The position numbers and the translations under genes are program-made. Below, piece after piece: positions 44,999 to 54,074 of a DNA stretch of 64,000 nt; position 1 is the stretch's first letter; each line of letters opens with the position of its first letter. The stretch spans positions 161,325-225,324 of the forward strand of contig JAEWQP010000004.1 in NCBI GenBank assembly GCA_023399155.1, written 5' to 3'. The DNA is from Verrucomicrobiota bacterium (lineage in GTDB: Bacteria > Verrucomicrobiota > Verrucomicrobiia > Opitutales > Opitutaceae). The notes under the pieces are model-generated. The model did no database searches, was not told the DNA's origin, and saw nothing but the letters and a program-made list of their open reading frames with translations.

Positions 44999-45252
44999 CA
45001 TTCTCGTTCTCGTTCTCGTTCTCTTACTCGTTCTCTCCGTTCGTAGAGCCCGCACAGAGCGTTGCCGAGGATTCGTGAATCGCTGAACGCGTGATCCTGG
45101 TTCGGCACAAACCGCTTCAGTGATCTCCATGATCGTCCTCTGCCCGACAGGGCGACGCCTCGGCGCAGGCGGGTGACCTCGGTGACCCGATCCACGTGGG
45201 GAATTCAGGATCAGTCTCGCCGTGGGGAGAAAGTGAACGAGACAGAGAACGA
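44999..45252. repeat. CTCGTT-type repeat pair between dnaA and the unknown gene
   Basis: TTCTCGTTCTCGTTCTCGTT-type sequence at 45001-45044 and the complementary GGAGAAAGTGAACGAGACAG form at 45225-45252 flank about 180 bp. This has the same inverted architecture as the pair near 10171. The 480-bp gap after dnaA (44882-45361) holds no other visible feature. Confidence 0.75.
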
Positions 45253-45361
45253 CTGTCTGATCGCGCAGGGAGGCGGGGCGGGGCCACACGCCATTCGCCC
45301 CCGCGCCGGCGAGGTCGGGAGAAACGGCCGGCGGGAGGCGAAGGCGGGGTTTGGGTTCCAG

Positions 45362-46738
45362 TCAGCGCGAGAGCTGCGCTTTGAGGTACTCGACGTTGCT
45401 GCGGACCGAGTCCTCCTGCTCCATCAAATTTTCCACCGTGCGGCAGGCATGGATCACCGTGCCGTGATCGCGTCCGCCGAAGGCCTCGCCGATTTCCTGC
45501 AGGGAATGGCGCGTGAGCAGGCGGCTGAGGTACATCGCGACCTGGCGGGCATTGGCGATGTTGGCGGGACGGCGGCGGCTGACCATGTCGGCAAGCCGCA
45601 GCTGAAAGTGGTCGGCGACGCGCTTCTGAATCGCCTCGATGGTGATCTGGCGCTGGGCCTCCTCGGCGAGCACGTCGGCGAGCAGGCGCTCGGCGTCGCT
45701 CACGGTCACGGAACGGCCGGTCAGCGAGGCGTAGCTCGCGACCTTGATCAGCGCGCCCTCGAGGCGGCGGATATTGCGCACGATGTGTTGCGCGATGAAC
45801 GAGAGCACATCGTCCGGAAGGTTGAACCGCATCGAGACCGCCTTCGAGCGCAGGATGGCGAGGCGGGTCTCAAACTGCGGCGGCTGGATGTCCGCCATGA
45901 GGCCCCACTGGAAGCGGGAGACGAGGCGGCTCTCGAGCTTGGCGATCTCGCTGGCCGGGCGGTCGGAGGAAAGGAAGATCTGCTTCCCCGACTCGAAGAG
46001 GTCGTTGAAGGTGTGGAAAAACTCCTCCTGGATCCGCTCCTTGCCGCCGAGGAACTGCACGTCGTCGAGCAACAGCACGTCGACATGGCGGTAACGCTGG
46101 CGGAAGCGGGTGAGCGTGTTTTCCTGGATCGCCTGGATGAACTCGTTGGTGAACTTCTCCGACGAAAGGTAGGCGATGCGCGCGTCGGCATTGGTGCGCA
46201 GGATGTGATGCCCCACGGCGTGCATCAGGTGGGTCTTGCCCAGCCCGGTCTCGCCATAGAGGAACAGCGGGTTGTAGGCTTGGGCCGGCGCCTGGGCCAC
46301 GGCGAGCGCGGCGGCGTGCGCGAGCTGGCTCGTCGGGCCGATGACGAACGTATCGAACGTGTTGCGCGGATTGAGCTGCGACTGCGAAAGCGCGCGCTCC
46401 TCGCTGCGCACCGCACCGTTGCGGCGGGCGCCGTGGCGGACCACCTTGGTGCATTCGGTGACGGGTTTGACGGTTTCCGCCCGTCCGGCCGACTCAAGGA
46501 AGACCTTGAACACGCGCCCCGTCGTCACGCGCAGTTTCTGGGCGATCAGGTCGAGATAGTTGTCGTTGATCCAGATCGCCGCGAAATCCGTCGGGACTGC
46601 CAGCGTGATCGCATCGCCATCCACCTTCAGGCAGGTGATCGGTGTGAACCACATCTGAAAGATGTCGGGCGGCAGGGCCGAGGCGAGCTCGGCTTTGACG
46701 CTGTCCCAAAGATGAGGAGTGGCGGCTGTTGCGGGCAT
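45362..46738 (-). CDS. dnaA: Chromosomal replication initiator DnaA
   Basis: A 458-residue AAA+ initiator that binds DnaA boxes and melts the origin. N-terminal domain I (LWDSVKAELASALPPDIFQMWF) is followed by a linker. The Walker A motif is GETGLGKTHLMH, Walker B is VLLLDDVQFL, and sensor and arginine-finger regions follow. The C-terminal helix-turn-helix signature GGRDHGTVIHACRTVE is intact. dnaN and recF are not neighbours; the gene stands between hprK and an unknown gene. Confidence 0.96.
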   Translation of the reverse strand: MPATAATPHLWDSVKAELASALPPDIFQMWFTPITCLKVDGDAITLAVPTDFAAIWINDNYLDLIAQKLRVTTGRVFKVFLESAGRAETVKPVTECTKVVRHGARRNGAVRSEERALSQSQLNPRNTFDTFVIGPTSQLAHAAALAVAQAPAQAYNPLFLYGETGLGKTHLMHAVGHHILRTNADARIAYLSSEKFTNEFIQAIQENTLTRFRQRYRHVDVLLLDDVQFLGGKERIQEEFFHTFNDLFESGKQIFLSSDRPASEIAKLESRLVSRFQWGLMADIQPPQFETRLAILRSKAVSMRFNLPDDVLSFIAQHIVRNIRRLEGALIKVASYASLTGRSVTVSDAERLLADVLAEEAQRQITIEAIQKRVADHFQLRLADMVSRRRPANIANARQVAMYLSRLLTRHSLQEIGEAFGGRDHGTVIHACRTVENLMEQEDSVRSNVEYLKAQLSR

Positions 46739-47415
46739 TGCGAAGACGGGAAGTCCTTCGCTTATTCACAAGTGACGAGGGTGTGACGCTTGTCGCTGCT
46801 GGTCTCGGCGGCGCCGGTGCTCCGGTTCGGGGCGAAAAAGAGTGACGACGGCAGGTGTATGGCTCGGTTTTACGATTAACCGCGGAAGCACCTGACGGAG
46901 AGGTAGATGATGAGTGGGCCGGGGCGGGTTGGCGAGGGGAGGCCAGAGAGCGGCAAAGAACGTCTCACCGCACGGGCCGGTGAAGAGCGAAAGAGGAGCG
47001 AGTAACGATCATGCGACGGGGCATTTCAAGGCCAACTTTTCCTCAACTTGTTAACAACCCCCTGCGCACAACTCCGCGGGTTTTTTTGTTGCCAGAAACG
47101 CGATGGTCGCGGGCCGCGGTTTTCTCCTCTGAAAGCACCATCGCAGGGCCGGTCGCGTGCCCTCGCATCGGGCGTTTTTCAGCACAGCGTACGCCAGTGC
47201 CAGGAAAAAGTTTCACGAGAAATTTCGTCCGGCCCGCGCTGGACGCAGCGGAAAATCGGAGAAGGACGGTGATTGACCGGGCTGCGATCGGCGGTGACGT
47301 GGATTATTGAATACATCTCGCCGGGCCCCGCAGGGCGTGGCGTGGGGATCGCGCGAGCGCGCGGTCGCGAGCGGGGTGAAGGCGCTCTTCCGTCTCCCGT
47401 CGGCCGCGTTCGCGG
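46739..47415. other. 677-bp intergenic region upstream of dnaA
   Basis: The largest gap in the window. It contains the dnaA promoter, one consensus DnaA box (annotated separately), a locally A+T-richer stretch around 47020-47065 with TTGTTAACAA, and a T-run at 47081-47088 after CCGCGGG. Only one clear DnaA box was found, so calling it oriC is not supported. No gene is seen. Confidence 0.5.
46762..46770 (+). promoter_or_regulatory. DnaA box (TTATTCACA) before dnaA
   Basis: TTATTCACA fits TTWTNCACA and lies 24 bp upstream of the dnaA start codon. A single box this close to the promoter is common in dnaA autoregulation. Confidence 0.4.
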
Positions 47416-48387
47416 TCAGAGGGGTTCGGCCTGGCCGGCCATGAAGGCGATGAGCCGGTCGTTGAATTCCTTCGCCGGGTCGTGGCCCATCTTCTTGAGC
47501 GCCTGCACCATGGCGGCGACCTCGACCAGGCGGGCGATGTCGCGGCCGGGGCGCACGTAGAACTCGATGTGCGGCACCTTCAGGCCGAGGATCTCGAACT
47601 CGCCCTGCTCGAGGCCGGTGCGCTCCTCCTCCACCTCGGGCGTGAACTCGCGCAATGTCACCACCATGTCGATACGCTTCTGCGTGCGCACCGCGCGCAC
47701 GCCGAACATCTCGGCGATGTTGATGATGCCGATGCCGCGGCATTCCATATGGCCGCGGTTGAGCTCGAGGCCCGAGGCCATGAGCTCGCGTTCGTCGAGC
47801 AGCTTGATGCGCGTGATGTCGTCGGCCACGAGCGAATGGCCGCGCTCGATGAGCGCGAGGGCGCACTCGCTCTTGCCCACGCCGCTGTCACCGCGAATGA
47901 GCACGCCCATGCCCTTGATGTCCATCATCGTGCCGTGCTCGGAGGTGATCGGGGCGAACTCGTTGTCGATGCAGAGCGTCGCCAGGTTGATGAAATTCAT
48001 CGTGATCAGCTGCGTGCGGAACACGGGCAGACGGCGCTGCTCCGCCACCTCGCGCATCGGGCGGGTCGGCTGATAGTTGCGCGCCAGCACGATGCACGGC
48101 ACGTGGCGGCGCGCGAGCTCCTCGAAGGTCGCGCGCTGCTGGTCGGGCGGCACGGTCTTGAGGTAGGTCATCTCCGCGGCGCCAAGCACCTGCACGCGCT
48201 TGTTCGCGAAGTAGCGGAAGAATCCGCTGAGCGCGAGGGACGGCCGGTTGATCGAGCCCTCGCGGATGATGCGGTCCAGCCCCTTCGCGCCCGCCATGAG
48301 TTCGAACCTCAGCTTCTCCTTGTACGTCTCGTAGAAGTGGCGGACGGTGATGCCGGAGGGCTGACGGGGCTTGTTCAGGGTGGGCAT
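47416..48387 (-). CDS. hprK: HPr kinase/phosphorylase (HprK)
   Basis: A 323-residue bifunctional enzyme that phosphorylates and dephosphorylates Ser on HPr-type proteins. The P-loop RGDSGVGKSE (about residues 165-174) and the family signature region MECRGIGIINIAEMFG are intact, as is the C-terminal motif with HIEFYVRPGRD. In Gram-negative bacteria with incomplete PTS it often sits near cell-envelope genes, as here (lptB lies 178 bp upstream). No PTS gene is in the window. Confidence 0.94.
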   Translation of the reverse strand: MPTLNKPRQPSGITVRHFYETYKEKLRFELMAGAKGLDRIIREGSINRPSLALSGFFRYFANKRVQVLGAAEMTYLKTVPPDQQRATFEELARRHVPCIVLARNYQPTRPMREVAEQRRLPVFRTQLITMNFINLATLCIDNEFAPITSEHGTMMDIKGMGVLIRGDSGVGKSECALALIERGHSLVADDITRIKLLDERELMASGLELNRGHMECRGIGIINIAEMFGVRAVRTQKRIDMVVTLREFTPEVEEERTGLEQGEFEILGLKVPHIEFYVRPGRDIARLVEVAAMVQALKKMGHDPAKEFNDRLIAFMAGQAEPL

Positions 48388-48401
48388 GGGGCGGGCGAGC
48401 G

Positions 48402-48456
48402 GGGAATGGAGAACTCTGAATGCTGAATGCAGAATGCCGAATGGTGAATCCTGAGA
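48402..48456. repeat. GAATGC-type short repeats
   Basis: Degenerate tandem copies of GAATGCTGAATGCAGAATGC in the 178-bp gap between hprK and lptB. A CTCGTT-type block follows directly. Confidence 0.6.
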
Positions 48457-48478
48457 GGATGAAGGGGGTTGTGGAGTC

Positions 48479-48555
48479 TTTTCTCCTGCTCCTGCTCTTT
48501 CCCTGACTCGTTCTCTTTCGCCTCCCCGTCCTCCTCTTCCCTTTCCGTCCCTTCG
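48479..48555. repeat. CTCGTT-type pyrimidine-rich block
   Basis: TTCTCCTGCTCCTGCTC, GACTCGTTCTCTTTCG and CCTCCTCTTCCC follow one another up to 10 bases before the lptB stop codon. It is a more diverged member of the family seen at 10171, 14742 and 44999. Confidence 0.6.
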
Positions 48556-48565
48556 GCCTTCCGCC

Positions 48566-49333
48566 TCACATGTTGAAGTTTTCGCCGAGGTAGAACTTGC
48601 GGCTCTTCTCGTCGCTGATGAGGAAGTCGGCGGAGCCTTCAGCGAGCACGCTGCCGTCGTGGATGAGGTAGGCGCGATTCACGATGCGCAGGGTTTCGCG
48701 CACGTTGTGGTCGGTGACGATGATGCCGATGCCGCGGTCGCGCAGGGCCAGCATGATGCGCTGCACCTCGGCGACCGAGATCGGGTCGATCGCCGCGAAG
48801 GGCTCGTCCATGAGGAGAAACTTCGGCCGCGTGACGAGTGAGCGGGCGATCTCGAGGCGGCGGCGCTCGCCGCCGGAGAGGGTGAACGCCTTTTGCTTCG
48901 CGAGGTGCGCGAGGCCGAGCTCCTCCAGATGGCGCGCGATCGTCTCGTTGCGCTCCTGGCGCGAGAGGTCGAGCGTCTCGGCCACCGCGCGGACATTTTC
49001 CTCGACGGTGAGCTTGCGGAACGTGCTCGCCTCCTGCGGAAGGTAACCGAGGCCGAGCCGGGCGCGCTCGTGCATCCGAAGTGTGGTGACAGATCGACCC
49101 CCGAGGATGACCTCCCCCTCGGTCGCGGGCACCAGGCCGACGATCATGTAGAACGTGGTGGTCTTGCCGGCGCCGTTGGGCCCGAGCAGGCCGACGATCT
49201 CGCCGGCGGAGACGTTGAGATTCACGCCTTTGACGACGCGGCGGCTGCCGTAGACCTTGGCCAGGCCCTCGGTGCGGATCGTCTCGCGCGCGGTGCTCTC
49301 GCCCGGCGCGCTCGATGGAAGCGGGGTGACCAT
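48566..49333 (-). CDS. lptB: LPS export ABC ATPase LptB
   Basis: A 255-residue ATPase that powers extraction of LPS from the inner membrane with LptF/LptG. Walker A is GPNGAGKTT, signature LSGGERRRLEIARS, Walker B FLLMDEPFAAIDP and H-loop TDHNVRE. The match to LptB is strong and it follows the lptA-like gene by two bases. The ATG at 49333 is fixed by that spacing. lptF and lptG are not in the window. Confidence 0.95.
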   Translation of the reverse strand: MVTPLPSSAPGESTARETIRTEGLAKVYGSRRVVKGVNLNVSAGEIVGLLGPNGAGKTTTFYMIVGLVPATEGEVILGGRSVTTLRMHERARLGLGYLPQEASTFRKLTVEENVRAVAETLDLSRQERNETIARHLEELGLAHLAKQKAFTLSGGERRRLEIARSLVTRPKFLLMDEPFAAIDPISVAEVQRIMLALRDRGIGIIVTDHNVRETLRIVNRAYLIHDGSVLAEGSADFLISDEKSRKFYLGENFNM

Positions 49334-49335
49334 GC

Positions 49336-50019
49336 TCACGGCCTGGGTTTGGCGGTCGCGCCCCTCGCCGGCGTCGTTGCCGCGGGTTGCGTCGCCGGCT
49401 CGGCGGCGGGCGCCGTGCCGGGGGCCGGTGCGGCCGTGGGATTCTCCGCGGCGGGATCGGCCGCCTTCGCATCGCGGGGGAAGCCCAGATTCGGGATGGC
49501 GGGGCCGACGACCTGCGGGTTTTCCACCTGTCCGTAGCGGTCGCCGCGGAAGAACGTCATGCGCGAGCCGGAGACCGTCACCTGCGTCTCGGTATCGGTC
49601 ACGACGGGCTCCTCGGTGAGGATGATCTTGTCCTCGATCGGCATGACCTCGGCGCGGCCGGCCGTGGCGGTGCGGCCCTCCTGGCTGATGCGCACGCGAC
49701 CGAGGGCGAGGATGCGCGTGAGTGCGCCGATCTTGCCAATCGTCGCCTTCTTCTCCGGGTCGCGGATATCGGGGATCTGCTCGGCGTAGATTTCCACCCG
49801 GTCGCACGTCACGGTCAGATTCGTCCCGGTGAGGTGGACGTTGCCGATGAACACGAGGTGCGATTCCACGCCCGTATTTTTCATCTCCAGGCGGTCGGCC
49901 GTCACGATCGTGTTCTGCGGCGTCATCAGTGCGGGATCATCCGCCGTCTGCGCGTGGACGCGCGGGGCGAGTGCGAGCGCCGGTGCGGCGAGGAGGAACA
50001 ACAAGCGGCGGAGTTTCAT
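49336..50019 (-). CDS. lptA: LptA/OstA-like periplasmic LPS-transport protein
   Basis: A 227-residue protein with a signal peptide (about residues 1-23, ending VHAQ) and an OstA-type beta-jellyroll: TIVTADRLEMK, GNVHLTGTNLTVTCDRVEIY and RTATAGRAEVMP. It would bridge the periplasm and bind lipid A. A Pro/Ala-rich tail of about 50 residues is unusual for LptA. The start ATG overlaps the lptC-like stop by four bases. Confidence 0.85.
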   Translation of the reverse strand: MKLRRLLFLLAAPALALAPRVHAQTADDPALMTPQNTIVTADRLEMKNTGVESHLVFIGNVHLTGTNLTVTCDRVEIYAEQIPDIRDPEKKATIGKIGALTRILALGRVRISQEGRTATAGRAEVMPIEDKIILTEEPVVTDTETQVTVSGSRMTFFRGDRYGQVENPQVVGPAIPNLGFPRDAKAADPAAENPTAAPAPGTAPAAEPATQPAATTPARGATAKPRP

Positions 50020-50501
50020 CGAAGGATGTTTCCGATGTCTTCGGAAAAGGTGACGACCACGTTCTTGCGGATCACGACGGTCTTGGTCTTCTGCGGCTGA
50101 TCCGGGCCGGGCAGGGTTTCCTGATAGGTCCAGTCCTCGCCGCGCACGTCGAACTCGCGACCGCGTTCGGCGCCCACGAGGTGGATCATGCCCGGGCCGG
50201 AGATCGAGCGCTCCTTCACGAGCACGATGGCGAGCGGGCTTTCCACGGTGTTTTCCACCAGTTCGCGATCGTCACCGGAAAAAACCTTGAGCCGCAGGCC
50301 CTTGATATCGGCGCGCTGCGCCTGCGGTTCGTAGATGGCCTCACTGCCGCGCAATTCCCAGATGCGGTAGCCCTCCTCGTTGAAGACCGGCAGGCGAAAA
50401 TCGATGATCGGCGCCGTGGGGATCACCGGCGGCGTGGCGCCCGTGAGCAGCAGGGCGGTCGTGGCGACCACCAGGGCGGCAGGAAGGCGCCGGGTATTCA
50501 T
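50016..50501 (-). CDS. LptC-like LPS-transport protein
   Basis: A 161-residue exported or membrane-anchored protein (hydrophobic LPAALVVATTALLL near the N-terminus) with LptC-type strand pattern: FNEEGYRIWELRGSEAIYEP, LRLKVFSG and the C-terminal RKNVVVTFSEDIG. Position directly before lptA and lptB supports LptC. An ATG four codons upstream (50513) is also possible. Confidence 0.78.
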   Translation of the reverse strand: MNTRRLPAALVVATTALLLTGATPPVIPTAPIIDFRLPVFNEEGYRIWELRGSEAIYEPQAQRADIKGLRLKVFSGDDRELVENTVESPLAIVLVKERSISGPGMIHLVGAERGREFDVRGEDWTYQETLPGPDQPQKTKTVVIRKNVVVTFSEDIGNILR

Positions 50502-50547
50502 GAACGGGAGCATGAAGGCACAGGACGCGGCGGCGACGACAAACGTT

Positions 50548-51099
50548 TCACCCGCGGCCGGGCGCCGGTGTGGTGTGGGCGGGGATCACGCCTTGTGCCT
50601 GCAGGATGAGGTTGCACACCTCGCGGACTGCGCCGCGCCCCGCGGGCAGGGACGTGATGTAATCCGCGGCGGCCTGGGCGGCGGGCATGCCCGTCGGCAC
50701 CGAGATGCCGATGCCCGAGAGCAGCATCGCGCCCACGTCGATGTCGTCATCGCCCATGTAGCAGAACTCATCGCGGGCCAGGCCCAGGCCGGTTGTGAGT
50801 TCCTTCAGCGCCGTGGCCTTGTCGTGGCGGCCCTGGATGAGGTGCGCGATGCGCAACTCCTCCGCGCGCTTGGTGGAAGCGCCGCTCAGTCGCCCCGATA
50901 TCCACGCGAGGACCACGCCGTGGTCGCGCAGCCGTGCGAGACCGAGGCCGTCGATGACGGAAAACGCCTTCGCCTCGGAACCGTCGGAGGACACGAGGAC
51001 GGTGCCATCGGTGAGGATGCCATCCACGTCCATGGCGAAGAGCTTGATGCGGGCCCAGCGGGAGGCGGCGATCTGCGGCTTGGAAGGGAGGTGGGGCAT
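50548..51099 (-). CDS. kdsC: KdsC-type HAD phosphatase (3-deoxy-D-manno-octulosonate 8-phosphate phosphatase)
   Basis: A 183-residue HAD enzyme. Motif I is MDVDGILTDG, the Ser/Thr motif lies in ISGR, and motif III is CYMGDDDIDVGAM; the length and lack of cap match KdsC. It makes free KDO for LPS core. It lies between the E1 gene (58 bp upstream) and the lpt genes. The ATG at 51099 gives MPHLPSKPQ; upstream codons are open but not conserved in style. Confidence 0.88.
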   Translation of the reverse strand: MPHLPSKPQIAASRWARIKLFAMDVDGILTDGTVLVSSDGSEAKAFSVIDGLGLARLRDHGVVLAWISGRLSGASTKRAEELRIAHLIQGRHDKATALKELTTGLGLARDEFCYMGDDDIDVGAMLLSGIGISVPTGMPAAQAAADYITSLPAGRGAVREVCNLILQAQGVIPAHTTPAPGRG

Positions 51100-51157
51100 G
51101 AGGAGGCGGGTCCGAGCGGAAGACGGGCTCAACTGCGCGACGGCCCGGGCGCGGATT

Positions 51158-53185
51158 TCATTCGAGCCAGCGGATGAGTGAATCGATGATGCCGTCGCGC
51201 GAGGGGCGATAGACGGCCTCGAGCTCCGGCGCGAACGGCACGGGCGTGTCGAGCGAGGCGATGCGCAGCGGCGGCGCCTCGAGGTCGAAGAAATGTTCGG
51301 ACGTGAGCCGCGCGATCAACTCCGCGCCGAAGCCGCAGGTGCGCCGGCCCTCGTGCACCACGGCCAGCCGGTGCGTGCGGGCGAGCGACGCCTTGATCTC
51401 GTCGAGCTGCAGGGGCGCGAGCGCGCGCAGGTCCCACACGTCGAGGCCGTGATCGTATTCGTTCGCTAGATACTCCGCGGCCTCGGCGACCAGGTGGAGC
51501 ATCTCGCCATAGGCGACCACCGTGGCCCGTGTGCCCTCGCGCACGCGGCGCGGCGACCAGACGGAACGGTAGTCCGGATCAAACGCCACCGGGCCCTTGA
51601 TGCCGCGGTAAAGGCGCTTGTGCTCGAAGAGGAGCACGGGGTTGTCGTCCTCGTAGGCGGCGAGCAGCGCGTTGTAGGCGTCCTGCGGCGTACTCGGGTA
51701 GAGCACCTTGAGCCCGGGCGTGTGCGCGTACATCGCCTCGAGGTCCTGCGAGTGGAACGAGCCGAAGGTCAGGCCGCCGCCGCAGGGCAGGCGCAGCACC
51801 AGCGGCACCTTCGCTCCGGACCGGAAATGAAACGTGCCGGCGTTGAGCAGGATCTGGGTCGTCGCCTCGGTCGCGAAATCCGCGAACTGGTATTCCACGA
51901 TCGGGCGGTGACCGCCCAGCGCGAGGCCGATGGCATAGCCCGTGGTGGCCGACTCCGCGAGCGGCGTGTTGAGCACGCGGCTGCGGCCGAACTCGGCATA
52001 GAGATGCTCGGTGACCTTGAACGGGCCGCCGTAGGTCGCGATGTCCTGGCCCATGACAAGCGACTCGGGACGCTCGCCCAGGATCTTGTGGTGCGCACGC
52101 TGCAGCGCCTGCGCCATCGTGAGCGTCTCGGGTGCAGCGGAGGCCGGGTGCCAGGCGATCTCGGCGCGACCCGGCGCATACACGTCTTCGGCCATGCCCT
52201 CCGGCGAAGGAGGTGGAAACGCCATCGCCTGCTGCAGGATCGTCTCGACGAATGCCGCGTTGGCCCGCTCGAGCTCCTCGAGCCGCGCGGCATGGCCGCT
52301 GTCGGCGAGCTGGGTGCGCAGGAGCACGAGCGCGTCCTGCCGGGTCCACGTCTCGGTCTGCCCGGGCGGCAGATAGTCACCCGTGTCGTAGGCGGCGTGA
52401 CCGCGCAGCCGCAGGGTCTTCGCCTCGACCAGCATCGGCCGGCGGGTGCGGCGGACCTTCTCGAAAACCTCGTGCAGCGTTCGCAGCGTCTGCGCCGTGT
52501 CGCGCGTGTCGAGCACCAGGCCTTCCATGCCATAGCCGACGGCGCGCGACGCGAGCGAGTCGCCCGCGAACTGCTCGCAGGTCGGCGTGGAGTAGGCGTA
52601 GCAGTTGTTCTCGATGACAAATACGACGGGCAGGTTGAGCAGACTGGCGATGTTGAGCGATTCGTGGACGTCGCCCGTGCTGCTGCCGCCGTCGCCGAAG
52701 AAGGCGACGCCGATGGCCGGCACGTCGCGACGTCGCTGCGAGTCGGTCGCCCCGAGCACGTTGGAGAGCATCGCGCCGAGGTGACTGATCATCGGCAGGC
52801 TCCGGTTCGCCGGATCGCCGTGATGGATGTTGCCCTCGCGGGCGCGCGTGGGGCTGCCGGCGTTGGCGAAGTACTGGCACGCGATCTCGCCGAGGTGACG
52901 GCTCCACAGCAGGTGCCCGCCCAGGTCGCGGTGCGTCCACGAGACCACGTCCGTTGTCTTGTCGAGGAGCAGGGCGATCGGCACACACAAGCCCTCGTTT
53001 CCCTGGCCCCCGGTGACGGTGCCCTTGATCAAACCCTGGCGAAACAGCTCGAGGAAGCGGTTGTCGGCGGTGCGCGACAGATGCATCCAGCTGTAGCACG
53101 TGAGCAGATCGGTCTCGGTCGGGGCGGGCGCGGCGCTGCGCAGGTCGCGCCGCTGCAGGTGCTCAGGATACGCGGGAAACGGCAT
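51158..53185 (-). CDS. Fused alpha-beta E1 of a 2-oxoacid dehydrogenase (TPP-dependent)
   Basis: A 675-residue single-chain E1. The alpha half (about residues 1-330) has the TPP/Mg motif GDGGSSTGDVHESLN...NN. The beta half (about 355-675) starts TMAQALQRAHHKIL and has IVEYQFADFATEATTQ and FEHKRLYRG. In most bacteria alpha and beta are separate proteins. The specificity could be branched-chain 2-oxoacid, pyruvate or acetoin; no E2 or E3 gene is adjacent. It probably leads the kdsC-lpt unit. Confidence 0.88.
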   Translation of the reverse strand: MPFPAYPEHLQRRDLRSAAPAPTETDLLTCYSWMHLSRTADNRFLELFRQGLIKGTVTGGQGNEGLCVPIALLLDKTTDVVSWTHRDLGGHLLWSRHLGEIACQYFANAGSPTRAREGNIHHGDPANRSLPMISHLGAMLSNVLGATDSQRRRDVPAIGVAFFGDGGSSTGDVHESLNIASLLNLPVVFVIENNCYAYSTPTCEQFAGDSLASRAVGYGMEGLVLDTRDTAQTLRTLHEVFEKVRRTRRPMLVEAKTLRLRGHAAYDTGDYLPPGQTETWTRQDALVLLRTQLADSGHAARLEELERANAAFVETILQQAMAFPPPSPEGMAEDVYAPGRAEIAWHPASAAPETLTMAQALQRAHHKILGERPESLVMGQDIATYGGPFKVTEHLYAEFGRSRVLNTPLAESATTGYAIGLALGGHRPIVEYQFADFATEATTQILLNAGTFHFRSGAKVPLVLRLPCGGGLTFGSFHSQDLEAMYAHTPGLKVLYPSTPQDAYNALLAAYEDDNPVLLFEHKRLYRGIKGPVAFDPDYRSVWSPRRVREGTRATVVAYGEMLHLVAEAAEYLANEYDHGLDVWDLRALAPLQLDEIKASLARTHRLAVVHEGRRTCGFGAELIARLTSEHFFDLEAPPLRIASLDTPVPFAPELEAVYRPSRDGIIDSLIRWLE

Positions 53186-53323
53186 GGTGCGGGATGCCGC
53201 CGAGGAAAGGCGCGGCCTGAGCGTCGCACGAGGAAAAACGACAGCCCGGCGCCGTCGGGTTTTCGCCCGGGCCGGAACGCACGGGCAGGCCGCGCAAGCT
53301 CGGACCGATTCAACGTGTCGCTC

Positions 53324-53704
53324 TCAGGCGACGGACAGGCGCAGGGTGGTGGACGACGTCTTCTTCAGGTGGATCGTGAGCACCCCGTCACGCAGTGCGC
53401 CCCAGATGCTTTTCGGGTCCACCTGCTGGCCGAGTTGCACGCGCAGCTGGTAGTCCGGCTGCATCGCTTCGATGTGGGCGGCCCGGAAGTTTTGCCGCAC
53501 GTGCGTGGCCTTGCGCGCGGTCACGACGAGTTCGTCATGGCTGACGGCGAGTTCCACGGCCTCCGCCGCGACCCCGGGTACGAAGACCTCGAGGTTGGCG
53601 GAGCGGGCCTTCTCGCGACAGGCGAAGCGCGGTCGCTGCGTGGCATGGAGGGAGGCGTTGAACGACTGAAAGGCTGGAACGATCTTCTTGATGAGACGAC
53701 GCAT
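53324..53704 (-). CDS. Hsp20/alpha-crystallin-like protein
   Basis: A 126-residue protein with an alpha-crystallin-type core (about residues 35-120): LEVFVPGVAAEAVELAVSHDELVVTARK and GALRDGVLTIHLKK, the last matching the conserved GVL motif. The canonical C-terminal IxI is not evident. It is probably a holdase chaperone or a CS-domain-like relative. ATG at 53704. Confidence 0.75.
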   Translation of the reverse strand: MRRLIKKIVPAFQSFNASLHATQRPRFACREKARSANLEVFVPGVAAEAVELAVSHDELVVTARKATHVRQNFRAAHIEAMQPDYQLRVQLGQQVDPKSIWGALRDGVLTIHLKKTSSTTLRLSVA

Positions 53705-54074
53705 GATGATGCTGCCGCGGGTGTCACCCGGCTGCAGATCCAACGGGATCGCGAGGCGGGCTGGCTAGCGGCGGGACTTGCCTTGGGGTTTCGGACTGTG
53801 AGCCGCGCGTGCGATCCGGGATCCCCGCAGGCGCGGGAATCGGAGGCGGATTTCGCTGGGGTGCCGGCTGTTCATGATACACGGGGAATCGGTTGATCCG
53901 ACCTTACGTTAAGCGGCTTTTGTGCCAGTTGCGTGGCAACAGCGTCAAAGGCGTGCAACATGCACGCGGACCGCGGGTCGGGCGGGGGAGTCGGGCGGGG
54001 AGAAAGAGGAAGAGAAAGAGAACGAGAACGAGGAAGAGGGGGAAGGGGGAAGGGGCGAAGACGGCGGGGGCGGG
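53705..54074. repeat. Gap with CTCGTT-type repeat (GAGAACGAG strand)
   Basis: 370 bp between the Hsp20-like and GH20 genes without a visible gene. Its right part (54000-54055) is purine-rich with AGAAAGAGGAAGAGAAAGAG and AACGAGAACGAGGAAGAG, the complement of the pyrimidine-rich CTCGTT family seen elsewhere. No opposite arm was found. Confidence 0.6.

Noticed and set aside
46739..47415. Definite chromosomal origin (oriC)
   Set aside because: Only one consensus DnaA box and no cluster of 9-mers or clear 13-mer array was found.
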